Positions 16,199-24,931 of a DNA stretch of 49,862 nt are shown here, piece after piece; within the stretch, counting starts at the first letter, position 1, and each line of letters begins with the position of its first letter. The translations under genes and the position numbers were made by a program. Below the pieces are notes generated by a model. That model worked only from the letters and a program-made list of their open reading frames with translations. It did no database searches and was not told where the DNA came from. The stretch covers positions 66,325-116,186 of the forward strand of contig CAMDOA010000003.1 in NCBI GenBank assembly GCA_945903305.1, written 5' to 3'. The DNA comes from Chitinophaga pinensis. Its GTDB lineage: Bacteria; Bacteroidota; Bacteroidia; Chitinophagales; UBA10324.

Positions 16199-16390
16199 TT
16201 ATGATGCAGCTGATTTATCGAGAATGACATTGCCTTTATAAAAAAGCTTGTCTTCGTTCCAGTGCGCACGATGACGAAGGTGCGGCATACCGGTAGTCTG
16301 GTCAATTGACACAGTAGGTTCTACTGCTTTATCGTGTCCTCTTCTTTTGTCGCGTCGGGTACGGGAATGTCGTCGTTTTGGATTTGGCAT
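16199..16390 (-). CDS. rpmF: 50S ribosomal protein L32, cysteine-free form
   Basis: 63 residues with the L32 opening PNPKRRHSRTRRDKRR and the later patch HLRHRAHW. The zinc-ribbon CxxC pairs of many L32 proteins are absent; there is no cysteine at all, as in other Bacteroidota L32 proteins, so it should not need zinc. It lies 2 bases after the DUF177 gene and ahead of plsX, a widely conserved order. Confidence 0.96.
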   Translation of the reverse strand: MPNPKRRHSRTRRDKRRGHDKAVEPTVSIDQTTGMPHLRHRAHWNEDKLFYKGNVILDKSAAS

Positions 16391-16392
16391 GT

Positions 16393-16929
16393 TTACTTGT
16401 TTTTAATTTTTTTTAATGAATCCCATCTCGGGTCGGGTTTGTGGTCCGACTCGGGACTTAAGTTGCTTAATAATTTTAAAGTTTCTTTATTACACTTTCC
16501 TTTTGTCGGAACACTTTCACAGGTTATTCTTCCCAATGGTACACTCAAAATGATGAATTCATAAATGAGCTGACCCACATTGAAAACAGCTTCTGAATGC
16601 TTGATGTAAACGACATCGGCATAGCTATCATCATTAATTTCTTCACGATGTTCATCAAATTTCACAACAAGCGGATAATCGGCATCAATGGGAAAATCAA
16701 TTTCATCGGCACATCGGTCGCATGCAACATGAATGGTTCCGGAAACCTGAAAAGTGAGAAGAAAAAAAGAATTCTTCTTGTCAAAATCCAGATCAACGCT
16801 CACTTTGGAGCGGCTTACCGGTGAGTGTTCAAAGAGCTCAAAAAAAGTACTATCAATGTCGTAGTGAAACCTGTGCTTTCCCGGCTTTAATCCAACAAAT
16901 GCAATATCAAACTCACGAAACGGGTTCAC
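16393..16929 (-). CDS. DUF177 (YceD-like) protein, first gene of the rpmF-plsX-fabH operon
   Basis: 178 residues of the DUF177/YceD family, almost always encoded just before rpmF and implicated elsewhere in 23S rRNA or 50S maturation. It contains the paired-cysteine segment VACDRCADEIDFPI in the middle and a second CESVPTKGKC near the C-terminus, which could bind a metal. The start is GTG at 16929, the only start codon placed to keep the family N-terminus FREFDIAFVGLKPG. It begins the operon; a good -7 box lies upstream. Confidence 0.9.
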   Translation of the reverse strand: MNPFREFDIAFVGLKPGKHRFHYDIDSTFFELFEHSPVSRSKVSVDLDFDKKNSFFLLTFQVSGTIHVACDRCADEIDFPIDADYPLVVKFDEHREEINDDSYADVVYIKHSEAVFNVGQLIYEFIILSVPLGRITCESVPTKGKCNKETLKLLSNLSPESDHKPDPRWDSLKKIKNK

Positions 16930-16952
16930 AGGCAGGTTTTTCTAAGGGGGTA

Positions 16953-16983
16953 CAAATGTAAAGAAATGAATGAAATATAAAAG
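16953..16983 (-). promoter_or_regulatory. Promoter of the DUF177-rpmF-plsX-fabH-efp-accB-accC operon
   Basis: The minus strand has a perfect TACATTTG at 16953-16960, 23 bases upstream of the GTG start, with CTTT (16980-16983) 19 bases before it as a weak -33 element. The remainder of the 279-base gap (to 17208) is AT-rich with no further signal that I can support. Confidence 0.5.
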
Positions 16984-17208
16984 CGAAACTTAAAAGGCAG
17001 GAAAAGCTGGTAAAACATACGAAATAAACCCCTTTGACCTTTAAGATTAAAGCTTGATTACATAAAAAAAATATCGCTTAAAAATTAGCCATACTCAAAT
17101 ACTCATTAGAAACAGGCTATTTTCCGTTTGCTTTTCGCAGAGTTGTAATATTGAAATTTATAAAAAACTGGTCTGTTGTTCCATATTCAATTTCTCAACA
17201 AATAAAAT

Positions 17209-18243
17209 TCACCTTGGCACTTCCACACTTTGCACCACCTGATTAATCACATCTTCTATTTCTACACCTTCCATTTCCTTTTCGGGGGAGAGAATGATGC
17301 GGTGATTTAATACCGGTGCTGTAACAAAACGAATATCATCAGGTGTTACGAATTCGCGGCCACTCATGGCTGCCATTGCTTTTGCCGCTTTCATAACCGC
17401 GAGTGATGCACGCGGTGACGCACCGAGAAACAAATCACCATGGTTGCGTGTGGCCACAATTATTTGTGCTATGTAATTGATAAGTTCATCTTTTATATAA
17501 ACCTGTTCCACCAGTTTACGATACTTCATAACTTCCGCTGCATTCATCACCGTTTTAACTTCGGTGGATTGGCGAATGGTGAAATCTTCTTTGAAGCGCT
17601 GCAGTATCATCACCTCCTGCTCCACATTGGGATAAGTGATTTTTGCACGGAATAAAAAACGATCGAGTTGCGCTTCGGGCAATCGGTATGTGCCTTCCTG
17701 CTCAATAGGATTTTGGGTGGCAAGCACCATAAAGGGCGCATCCATCTGATAAGTTTTTCCATCAACAGTAATCTGCAATTCTTCCATCACTTCAAACAAA
17801 GCAGATTGAGTTTTAGCCGGCGCACGATTTATTTCGTCAATCAAAACCACATTGCTGAAAACTGGGCCGCGATGAAACCCAAACTCCGCAGTCTTTGCAT
17901 TAAATACTGTAGTGCCTGTAACATCAGAAGGCATAAGGTCGGGAGTAAATTGTATGCGCGAAAAATTTACACTCAAAGTTTTAGCAATGAGTTTTGCAGT
18001 GAGTGTTTTTGCAATGCCGGGCACACCTTCAATGAGCACATGACCGCCGGAGAGCAATCCGTTTAATAAAAGTGTGACCAGGTTATCCTGCCCTACTATT
18101 ATTTTACTGATCTCCCGACGGATGTTTAACACTTCGGTGCTGAGATTCTGCAACTCGGTTTGCAATTGCGTGGGTGGTGGAGCACTCTCGGTATTTGCGC
18201 TCTCGTTTGTATTATCAATTGTGTTTTCAGTGTTTTCTTCCAT
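17209..18243 (-). CDS. MoxR family AAA+ ATPase
   Basis: A 344-residue MoxR-type ATPase, a chaperone-like AAA+ protein often paired with VWA or DUF58 proteins. After a low-complexity Asn/Glu/Thr N-terminus come Walker A GVPGIAKT (73-80), Walker B VVLIDEINRAP (about 131-141), the FMVLATQNPIEQEGTYRLPEAQLDRF segment carrying sensor 1 and the arginine finger (given here only as a landmark), and a C-terminal lid domain with SPRASLAVMKAAKA. It is the last gene of the SpoIIM cluster; no DUF58 gene follows it within the window. Confidence 0.94.
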   Translation of the reverse strand: MEENTENTIDNTNESANTESAPPPTQLQTELQNLSTEVLNIRREISKIIVGQDNLVTLLLNGLLSGGHVLIEGVPGIAKTLTAKLIAKTLSVNFSRIQFTPDLMPSDVTGTTVFNAKTAEFGFHRGPVFSNVVLIDEINRAPAKTQSALFEVMEELQITVDGKTYQMDAPFMVLATQNPIEQEGTYRLPEAQLDRFLFRAKITYPNVEQEVMILQRFKEDFTIRQSTEVKTVMNAAEVMKYRKLVEQVYIKDELINYIAQIIVATRNHGDLFLGASPRASLAVMKAAKAMAAMSGREFVTPDDIRFVTAPVLNHRIILSPEKEMEGVEIEDVINQVVQSVEVPR

Positions 18244-18249
18244 GCTTAT

Positions 18250-19521
18250 TTATTTACAGTTTCTGTAAAAGTGATCAATGCTTTTGTGAAATTCAATCAG
18301 TTCGTCGGCATTGATGTGCGTGCGCGATGAAATGCGTTTGTAAGAAGTGAAAATATGTTTCACATCCTGAAAATTTACTTCTGATTTTACAGCGAGACGA
18401 TTCAACTCTTCAGCTGTATTATTTTTTAAAGTGATTTTGTATTTGTTTCGGATGAACAAATAAAACAATTTCATTTTTTGCTTGGCGAGTGCGAGGTGGT
18501 CGTTTTGTAAAAAATATAATCTGCTTACAGTTTGTACAAACTCCAATGAAGTATTTAAGTTGGGTTCAATAACCGGAATTGTTTTTTGTACACGCTTGGC
18601 TCTGAAAAAAATGAACAACAAAACGGCGAAGAGTAAAATGTACCATGCCCATCGCAGCGAACGATTGCCGAGAATAAATTTCAACGGGCTTTCGCCGGCA
18701 TATTGTTTTGAGCGATCATCCTGATAAGGTAGCTTGCTTGCTTCGTCCCAAATTATAGTTGCGGGATGAAAATTTGAAAACACATTTTGCAGGTATTGAA
18801 ATCCTTGTTCGTGATTGAGATTGAAATTGGTGAATGCAATTGGATTGCTGTGCAGATAAAAATATCCCTTGCCGTATTTCACCCGAATGAAATTGACATA
18901 ATCAGTATTGATGGTGCCAAGCGCGGCAACAGAATCAAGTGATTGTTCACGACCTTTTTCGAAAAAATAATTCCAATCTCCAAACACAAACTTCCAGTTA
19001 AAAATATAATTCACTTTAAAACCGTTGTCGCTTTGAAATGCAGAATGTAGCAGTGAAAATGAAACTATGGAATCACTGAACTGATAGGGTTGGTAATAAT
19101 TCGAATATTCATCTTCAGTTGAATCAGAAATTTTTCCATACAGCAAATCATAATAAATATTGTACGGAACATAAGCGGCAGAAATGAATGCAATGTTGCC
19201 ATCACTCACAAAATGCATGACTGCATCTTGCGCCGAACTATCCAAATACAACCAACCGCCGGCAATAAAATAAAGTGCATCGTTTTGGTTTTTGAGCGCA
19301 TCCAAATTTTCGCGCAGTGGTTTATTGATATCTACAAAGCGCGAACCAGCGTATTCTGATTTTAATAAATTGTAAAGCAACTGCAATCCATACGGCTGGT
19401 CGCTGGTGCGCTCATATGAAACTGACCAGTCATATTTTTCTTTTGTCGGAGATAACAAATAAACAACCACGAATAACAAGAATGCAATTCCAACAAAAAT
19501 CAACCAACCCTGTTTTTTCAT
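18250..19521 (-). CDS. DUF4350 domain membrane protein
   Basis: 423 residues. A first transmembrane helix (about 6-24) is followed by a soluble DUF4350 domain, a GATase-like fold with SVSYERTSDQPYGLQLLYNLL and later YFIAGGWLYL. A second helix (about 285-305) precedes a C-terminal helical cytoplasmic region. Function is unknown, but the gene is a constant member of MoxR/DUF4129/SpoIIM clusters. It lies between the MoxR gene (6-base gap) and the DUF4129-like gene (overlap of 4 bases, ATGA). Confidence 0.85.
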   Translation of the reverse strand: MKKQGWLIFVGIAFLLFVVVYLLSPTKEKYDWSVSYERTSDQPYGLQLLYNLLKSEYAGSRFVDINKPLRENLDALKNQNDALYFIAGGWLYLDSSAQDAVMHFVSDGNIAFISAAYVPYNIYYDLLYGKISDSTEDEYSNYYQPYQFSDSIVSFSLLHSAFQSDNGFKVNYIFNWKFVFGDWNYFFEKGREQSLDSVAALGTINTDYVNFIRVKYGKGYFYLHSNPIAFTNFNLNHEQGFQYLQNVFSNFHPATIIWDEASKLPYQDDRSKQYAGESPLKFILGNRSLRWAWYILLFAVLLFIFFRAKRVQKTIPVIEPNLNTSLEFVQTVSRLYFLQNDHLALAKQKMKLFYLFIRNKYKITLKNNTAEELNRLAVKSEVNFQDVKHIFTSYKRISSRTHINADELIEFHKSIDHFYRNCK

Positions 19522-20255
19522 GTTGGCTGCTTGATTTGGTGAAGAATGGATTTGAATTCATTCTGATAATCACCGAATGCATTTTTGTTTAGTGTGTATT
19601 CGCCATACCAAACCTGATCGAATGCAAGAGTGAGCTTTGCAAATGATTCATAATATTTTTTCGCACTGCATTCAATTAAGTATTCACCGTTAGTTTTTTC
19701 TTTTCGCCAAACAACTTGTTTTTGCAGAGCGAGTTGTTGAATGAGCAACAAATAATATAACCTAAATGCGAGGCGAAAATCTTTTTCATTAATTGCTTTT
19801 GAAAGATGCGGAGCAATATCACTCTCCGGTAAATTTTCTTCCAGTCGCGCGATGAGTAAATTCTTATCGTTTACTTTCTTGTTGAATATCCAGTTTGATT
19901 TCCGCAGCAATAAAACAATAACCAAAATCAAAACACCAATAACCAATGATATTAAAATGGTGCGCGTCACATTGGTATCTATATCAAAACCCCAATTGGA
20001 TGAATTATTTTTTTTCTTATCAAATGTATCTTTTTTTTCTTCCTTCTTTTCCTTCTCTCCTTCCTTTACATATTGATAAATGTCTTGTTGTTTTTCCCAA
20101 TCCTCTTTCTTTAAGTAAGAAGATTTTAATGTAGAAGTATCATACTTGGCTTGTTCAGGATTTCCGGCATGAGCTGAATCAACATAAAATGCAGTCAAAC
20201 AGAAACTACAAATAACAGATAACAATAATCCAATAACTTTTCCTTTATCGCGCAT
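19518..20255 (-). CDS. DUF4129-like membrane protein of the MoxR cluster
   Basis: About 245 residues: a signal peptide (to about 30, ending SAHA), a charged Lys/Glu-rich periplasmic region, one transmembrane helix (about 97-120) and a C-terminal cytoplasmic domain. The pattern LAFRLYYLLLIQQLALQKQVVW followed by ANKNAFG-like LNKNAFGDY fits the DUF4129 region found beside DUF4350 genes; the assignment rests on position and this pattern. I chose ATG at 20255, which gives a clean signal peptide and an 11-base overlap with the SpoIIM gene; a TTG five codons upstream (20270) is the alternative. Confidence 0.75.
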   Translation of the reverse strand: MRDKGKVIGLLLSVICSFCLTAFYVDSAHAGNPEQAKYDTSTLKSSYLKKEDWEKQQDIYQYVKEGEKEKKEEKKDTFDKKKNNSSNWGFDIDTNVTRTILISLVIGVLILVIVLLLRKSNWIFNKKVNDKNLLIARLEENLPESDIAPHLSKAINEKDFRLAFRLYYLLLIQQLALQKQVVWRKEKTNGEYLIECSAKKYYESFAKLTLAFDQVWYGEYTLNKNAFGDYQNEFKSILHQIKQPT

Positions 20256-22122
20256 ACTTTCCTTCTTCAAATTGTTTTACCTGCGATAAAAGTTGTGAGC
20301 CTTCATTTACTTCACGCAATGAAAAATATTGTAATCCTGCTCCAAGAACCAACAGCGGAATTAATAAATACAATCCGAGATAAATTAAAAACACCATTGA
20401 TAAAGTTAAAATGGTTGCAACAGTTTCGGGTTCGAACGGAAGATTCCAACTCATGACTTCAAAGTACAACCACAACAACGGTGAACCTGTGATGAGGAAA
20501 AACAGGAAGGTAATTAACCCAGTCATTAAATAAGTTTCAATCATTCGCACCCAACCACCGCTTCGCAGGTATTGAAATGAAAGAATTATTCCATCCATCC
20601 AGTTAACGGAATTTACATTGACAATGAAAATTAAATTCAAAGCAAACGGTATTAAAAACATAGCGAGATATGAAAACGGAAACCCTGATACCTGCATAAT
20701 GAAAAACAAACTGAACAACAAAAAAATAAGTACTCCGCTGTTTAAACTTCTGATACTGAAAAAGTGAATTGGTTTCCGGTTTTCGTTTTTTAAAAAAATT
20801 CGAATCAGAAAAAACTGCGCGCTGAAAACGGAAAGTGCTGCAACAGAAGTCGTACAAAAAATACTTGCCGAACCATTGTCGGACCTGAACAATCCAAATA
20901 CATTTTGAATTACTCTGAAAGAATCGAAAATACTTTGCGCATAATAAAATCCTTTTTCATAATAGTTTTTTGAGAAATAAAAAATAATGGTGGTAACTGA
21001 TGCTGAAAAAATAAGTCCATACTTCCAGTGCTTTTTCAGAAATGTATTATACATGGTAAAAGATTCGGCAAACACTTCACTTGATTTTTTTATCCGATGA
21101 AAATCAATTATCCGTTTTTCGGTAGCAGGCAAACGAAACTCAATGAGTTTTGCACTTCGTCCGCTTCTGCTTTTAACAAATGGAAATACAATGAAGTAGC
21201 CAATGATAAACGCGAAACAAAACAGTATAAAAAATATACGGACTGCATCAGGTAAATCTGTATATCGGGTTAAAAAACTTTCGATGAATGCGGCAAGAAT
21301 AATTACCGGAGTAATTCCCAGCATTACATTCAAACCCCTTCGTGCTGAAAGTTGAAATGCCTGAAAACGGGTGAATGTTCCGGGGAAAAGCAATCCTTTG
21401 CCAAGTGAAACTCCGGCAGCTCCTGCAATTATTATGGCGGGAATTTCCAATGAGCCGTGCATCCAGATGGTCAACAATGATTCTCGCAACACTCCGGGAT
21501 GATCGTCATTCATTTGCAAAAAGAAATATTGGAAAGTGCCAACCATTATTCCGTTGTATAACAGAAAACCAACAGTGCCAATGGAAGCAAACAATCCTAA
21601 TAAGAAAGTAAAGAATGCAACCCGAAGATTGTTTAAGGTAATTCCAAGAAACATATCCATCTGTTGACTGGATTTGTAAACCGCCATCGGATCGCCATTG
21701 TCAATATTTGTTTTGGTCATTTCAACATAACCATCACCCAAAATAAATTTGGGAAACTGCAGGTCGTAACCAGAACTCAATACACCGATTCCCATTGCGA
21801 GAAAAAATACAATCAGCGAAACATAAAACTCTTTTCGTGCTTCGTAAATCACCAATGGTAATTCTTCCAGCCAGAAATTAAAAAATGCTTTCCAGCCTGA
21901 GAAACGATTTCGATAAATGTTTCTGAAAATTTTTTGCGCGAGATTATTTAAGTAAACTTTTACTGAGCGGTTCGGATAAAAAGTTCGGGCATACGATAAA
22001 TCATCTGTCACCTGAATAAATAATTCGCTGAGTTTATCAGGGTCGCGGCGCTCCTGTTTGAGAATGGTCTCAAACTCATCCCACTTTTTTTTGTTTTGCT
22101 CAATGAATGAAGTTTCGCGCAT
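20245..22122 (-). CDS. SpoIIM-family membrane protein fused to a second multi-helix domain
   Basis: 625 residues, about twice the length of a plain SpoIIM/DUF95 protein (about 320). Residues 1-330 carry the SpoIIM pattern: a cytoplasmic helical N-terminus (WDEFETILKQ, DDLSYARTFYPN), then helices with LYNGIMVGTF, WMHGSLEIPAIIIAGAAG and a final helix near 295-315. Residues about 365-610 form a second block of six to seven helices without motifs that I recognise, ending in a charged tail. There is no sporulation context; in Bacteroidota this family travels with MoxR clusters and is of unknown membrane function. First gene of the cluster. The usual RDD-family neighbour is absent here. Confidence 0.85.
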   Translation of the reverse strand: MRETSFIEQNKKKWDEFETILKQERRDPDKLSELFIQVTDDLSYARTFYPNRSVKVYLNNLAQKIFRNIYRNRFSGWKAFFNFWLEELPLVIYEARKEFYVSLIVFFLAMGIGVLSSGYDLQFPKFILGDGYVEMTKTNIDNGDPMAVYKSSQQMDMFLGITLNNLRVAFFTFLLGLFASIGTVGFLLYNGIMVGTFQYFFLQMNDDHPGVLRESLLTIWMHGSLEIPAIIIAGAAGVSLGKGLLFPGTFTRFQAFQLSARRGLNVMLGITPVIILAAFIESFLTRYTDLPDAVRIFFILFCFAFIIGYFIVFPFVKSRSGRSAKLIEFRLPATEKRIIDFHRIKKSSEVFAESFTMYNTFLKKHWKYGLIFSASVTTIIFYFSKNYYEKGFYYAQSIFDSFRVIQNVFGLFRSDNGSASIFCTTSVAALSVFSAQFFLIRIFLKNENRKPIHFFSIRSLNSGVLIFLLFSLFFIMQVSGFPFSYLAMFLIPFALNLIFIVNVNSVNWMDGIILSFQYLRSGGWVRMIETYLMTGLITFLFFLITGSPLLWLYFEVMSWNLPFEPETVATILTLSMVFLIYLGLYLLIPLLVLGAGLQYFSLREVNEGSQLLSQVKQFEEGKYAR

Positions 22123-22137
22123 GTAATAGTTCGCGAA

Positions 22138-22145
22138 CGAAAATA
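22138..22145 (-). promoter_or_regulatory. Candidate -7 element for the SpoIIM/MoxR cluster
   Basis: The minus strand reads TATTTTCG, 15 bases upstream of the start codon, so the mRNA leader would be only about 8-10 bases. It adjoins the palindrome TTCGCGAA (22130-22137). No good -33 box. The same octamer lies upstream of rfbA and of the MBOAT gene. Confidence 0.35.
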
Positions 22146-22281
22146 GTCAGGTTACTGATTAATAAAATTTTCGGAACTGAAAAGATTCATGCAAAAATGG
22201 GGTATAAATTATTCGAAACATTTAAATCGGATAATAAGAACGGAAGCCGAAGGTTGTTTTTAAAATTAGAATCAATACAAT

Positions 22282-22337
22282 TTAACTATTTGACATTTGA
22301 GATAGCAATTAGTATAACGATTTGTCGAAATAGTTAA
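22282..22337. other. Long-loop inverted repeat between the LptA-like and SpoIIM genes
   Basis: TTAACTATTT (22282-22291) pairs with AAATAGTTAA (22328-22337), and GACA/TGTC extends the stem past one bulged base. The loop is about 30 bases. It starts 20 bases after the stop of the LptA-like gene on the minus strand but lacks a T tract, so it is at best an attenuator, processing site or binding site. The rest of the 235-base gap holds nothing I can identify. Confidence 0.4.
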
Positions 22338-22357
22338 CAAAAAGTTATAGTGAAAAA

Positions 22358-23863
22358 TTAATTCTCCCTTAACTCCCACCTGTTTTTCGGACGCACATTT
22401 TCCAACCAGATAAAATCTTTCAGTTTTAATTCATCTTTCGGTGCCTGATTAATGGGGTACATGGTGCCATCGGGTTTCGATAAAAATTTTATGCGACTCA
22501 CTTTATTTGAGTCGGTGTAAATAATCATGCTGCTGCAAATAATTTTATTTACTCCAATGAAAGCGGTGCTATCATCCTGTGCATAATAAATACTTTGGCC
22601 ACTTCCCTCAATGAGCATGTGATGCAGTTTGCCCTCTACAAAAAAACCCGTAATATTTTTTCCTTTTGCCTGATTAAAAAAATCACTTTCCACTTCACTT
22701 ATCATGAATGATGATTTTATCAATTCAAATTTACTGACTTCATCATTACTCATTTGAATACGAACGGTATCAGCAGTCATTTGATTATCTTCCATCCATA
22801 ACACCGGATTCTGGTACAACCGGAACATAGAGTCAACATCAGAATAATACAGTGAATCGCAAAGGGCCTGCATATCACTCTTGAAAATTTTTACTTTGTG
22901 GTAAGCCGAAAAACTTCGCGCTTCTGTAACTGAATCCTGCATGGAATGCAGTGTGTCGGCAGTCATGTATAAAGTATCATCTCCAACTTCTGATATGAAA
23001 AGTGTGTGGCCAACGGCGAGAATATTATTTGCTTCATTATTGTACCACGCACGATCGGCCAGAATGGTTAAATGTTCTGAAGTATCAGTCCAGTTAATAT
23101 TTCCAGCTGATTTTCCTTTGCTGCTTTTTTTATCATACCATATCGAATCAGCGCTTAACACATTTGGAAGATTTAGCATTACTGCCTTTGTAGTGAATTG
23201 CGCCACATCATTATTGGTATCATAAAATCCCCCTTCGCAAAAAATAGCAGAGCTATCTGCATTAATGTTTGTAGGACCAAGAAAATACGCTGTACGGTTT
23301 TCGGAATTAAAGCGTAGCGTATCAGCAGTCAGATTGTATTGTGGTGACACCACCTTTACATCTTTTTTAAAATAAACATCATCAGAATTTGCATAATAAT
23401 ACCCGATCGCACTGGTAAGTATGGTGCTGTCAGTGGTTAGAATTCCACCCGTTTTATAATTTGCAATTTTTGAATTCAAATCATAATCAAGCGCCGAAGT
23501 TTTCATGACCATTTTCGAATCAGTCATTTTTACATTGCCGGTGAGAATGGCTTTACGATTTTTACCATCATAATATAAATGGTCAGAATGAATGACAACA
23601 GTATCTTGCCTGATAATCACATTTCCGTTTGCTGTTAAACTATTTTCTTCTTCATTCAGAATTGCTATGTCACAAAAAAGAAAAACTTCATCTTGCTGCA
23701 ATTTTACATTTCCGGTTAAGGTTTTTATTTGCACCGCTGCTGAATCTTTGAACTCAAATTCATCGGCGCCTAAAATTTTTATTTGTGTGCCCTGAGAAAA
23801 TAAAAGGATTGGATGAATGAGTAAATAAAAAAACAGAAATAAAATTATCGAATGCTTATACAA
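22358..23863 (-). CDS. OstA/LptA-like periplasmic LPS-transport protein
   Basis: 501 residues with an N-terminal signal peptide (about 1-24). The mature part is built of repeating beta-strand units of the LptA/OstA jelly-roll type: QIKTLTGNVKLQQDEV, LTANGNVIIRQDTVVIHSDHL, AILTGNVKMTDSKMV and so on. It is far longer than E. coli LptA (about 185), as is usual for the Bacteroidota OstA-like protein. It probably forms or extends the periplasmic bridge to LptD. The start is TTG at 23863, the only choice that keeps the signal peptide. It is third in an operon after the amidase and MCE genes and lies near divergent lptD. Confidence 0.85.
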   Translation of the reverse strand: MYKHSIILFLFFYLLIHPILLFSQGTQIKILGADEFEFKDSAAVQIKTLTGNVKLQQDEVFLFCDIAILNEEENSLTANGNVIIRQDTVVIHSDHLYYDGKNRKAILTGNVKMTDSKMVMKTSALDYDLNSKIANYKTGGILTTDSTILTSAIGYYYANSDDVYFKKDVKVVSPQYNLTADTLRFNSENRTAYFLGPTNINADSSAIFCEGGFYDTNNDVAQFTTKAVMLNLPNVLSADSIWYDKKSSKGKSAGNINWTDTSEHLTILADRAWYNNEANNILAVGHTLFISEVGDDTLYMTADTLHSMQDSVTEARSFSAYHKVKIFKSDMQALCDSLYYSDVDSMFRLYQNPVLWMEDNQMTADTVRIQMSNDEVSKFELIKSSFMISEVESDFFNQAKGKNITGFFVEGKLHHMLIEGSGQSIYYAQDDSTAFIGVNKIICSSMIIYTDSNKVSRIKFLSKPDGTMYPINQAPKDELKLKDFIWLENVRPKNRWELREN

Positions 23864-23874
23864 AATTTTTTCAC

Positions 23875-24870
23875 TTATTTCTTGGGTTCGGTGGTTGCAG
23901 CATTTTTATTTTTATTCCGATTGCCGAATACTGAAAAATGAACATAGGCATCCGGATTTTCCTTCAAATCTGTGAGCAATAAATCAAGCGCCCGTGTTGA
24001 TTGTTCGAGATTATTATACAATTTATCGTCATTCATCAGTAAGCCCATTGAGCCCTCTCCTCTTTTTATTTTATCCAGAATATCGGCTGTGCTTTCCAAC
24101 ACATTTTGCGCATTGGCAATTACTTGTTTCAGATTTGATTTTGCAAGCGTATCGGTAATGGTATTGAGATTGGATAACACAGCTGTAAAATTTTCTTCAT
24201 TGTTTTTCAGCATTAGTGAAATGCTTTCAATGTTGGCAAAAATCCGGTCGATTCGTGTAGTGTTCTGCACCAGCAATCCCTCTACATTTTCGGCAGATTT
24301 ATTTATGTGATTGAGTGTGGATGTAATACTGCTCACACTTTGTTTTATATCCCTGGTTGTTTCTTCATTAAAAATGGTTCTGATAATAGTGAGTACCGAA
24401 TCAATGGATGAAAGAAGGTTTTCCGCTTTTTCTTTTACCGGCAATAATTCTGCCTGTACACTTTTCGATAAACTTTCTTGCAGTGCTGATACAAGGGTAT
24501 CGCCATTTGCATAGAATACATTGGTATCGGATAATTCCAGATTTATTGCCTTCGTTCCTAATAAATCAGAAGAGATAATTCGTGCCACTGAACCTTTTGG
24601 CAATTTAAAATCTTCATCAACTGTAAATTCAACGATTATTTCGCCGTGCTTTCCTTTTTCTAAAACTAGTTTTGTTACACGACCAACATTCAATCCTTTA
24701 ATCTTTACAAAGTTTGATGTACCGAGTCCATCCACTTCATCATATCGGGCATAAAATGTATCGGTGCTGCTGAACACATCAGTGCCTTTCAAAAAATTAT
24801 AACCGATTATGAATAACACAATGGCAACGGTTGCCAGTACTCCTATTTTTAATTCGTTAGATATTTTCAA
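23875..24870 (-). CDS. MCE/MlaD family lipid-transport protein
   Basis: About 331 residues. A short cytoplasmic start (KISNELKIG) leads into one transmembrane anchor (about 9-27), then one MCE domain (about 38-115) with YDEVDGLGTSNFVKIKGLNVGRV. A long helical C-terminal region follows (about 120-300) with heptad-like SINxTLN patterns that would form a coiled tube or oligomer. Such proteins ferry phospholipids between membranes; the usual ATPase (MlaF) and permease (MlaE) genes are not in the window. I chose TTG at 24870, because relatives begin with M/L-KISNE; an in-frame GTG at 24915 would add 15 residues with no family match. Confidence 0.88.
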   Translation of the reverse strand: MKISNELKIGVLATVAIVLFIIGYNFLKGTDVFSSTDTFYARYDEVDGLGTSNFVKIKGLNVGRVTKLVLEKGKHGEIIVEFTVDEDFKLPKGSVARIISSDLLGTKAINLELSDTNVFYANGDTLVSALQESLSKSVQAELLPVKEKAENLLSSIDSVLTIIRTIFNEETTRDIKQSVSSITSTLNHINKSAENVEGLLVQNTTRIDRIFANIESISLMLKNNEENFTAVLSNLNTITDTLAKSNLKQVIANAQNVLESTADILDKIKRGEGSMGLLMNDDKLYNNLEQSTRALDLLLTDLKENPDAYVHFSVFGNRNKNKNAATTEPKK

Positions 24871-24931
24871 AACCCGTTGTGTATTTGTTTTGCCAAAAAT
24901 AAACTTTCTGTGCACCCATCACAGCGCAAAA

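Noticed and set aside
17668-18066. 132-codon plus-strand reading frame
   Set aside because: Antisense to the MoxR ATPase core including Walker A and B; no start context or motif of its own.
20245-22122. A sporulation function for the SpoIIM-type protein
   Set aside because: Context is the Bacteroidota MoxR membrane cluster and no other sporulation gene is seen; the family name alone does not support it.
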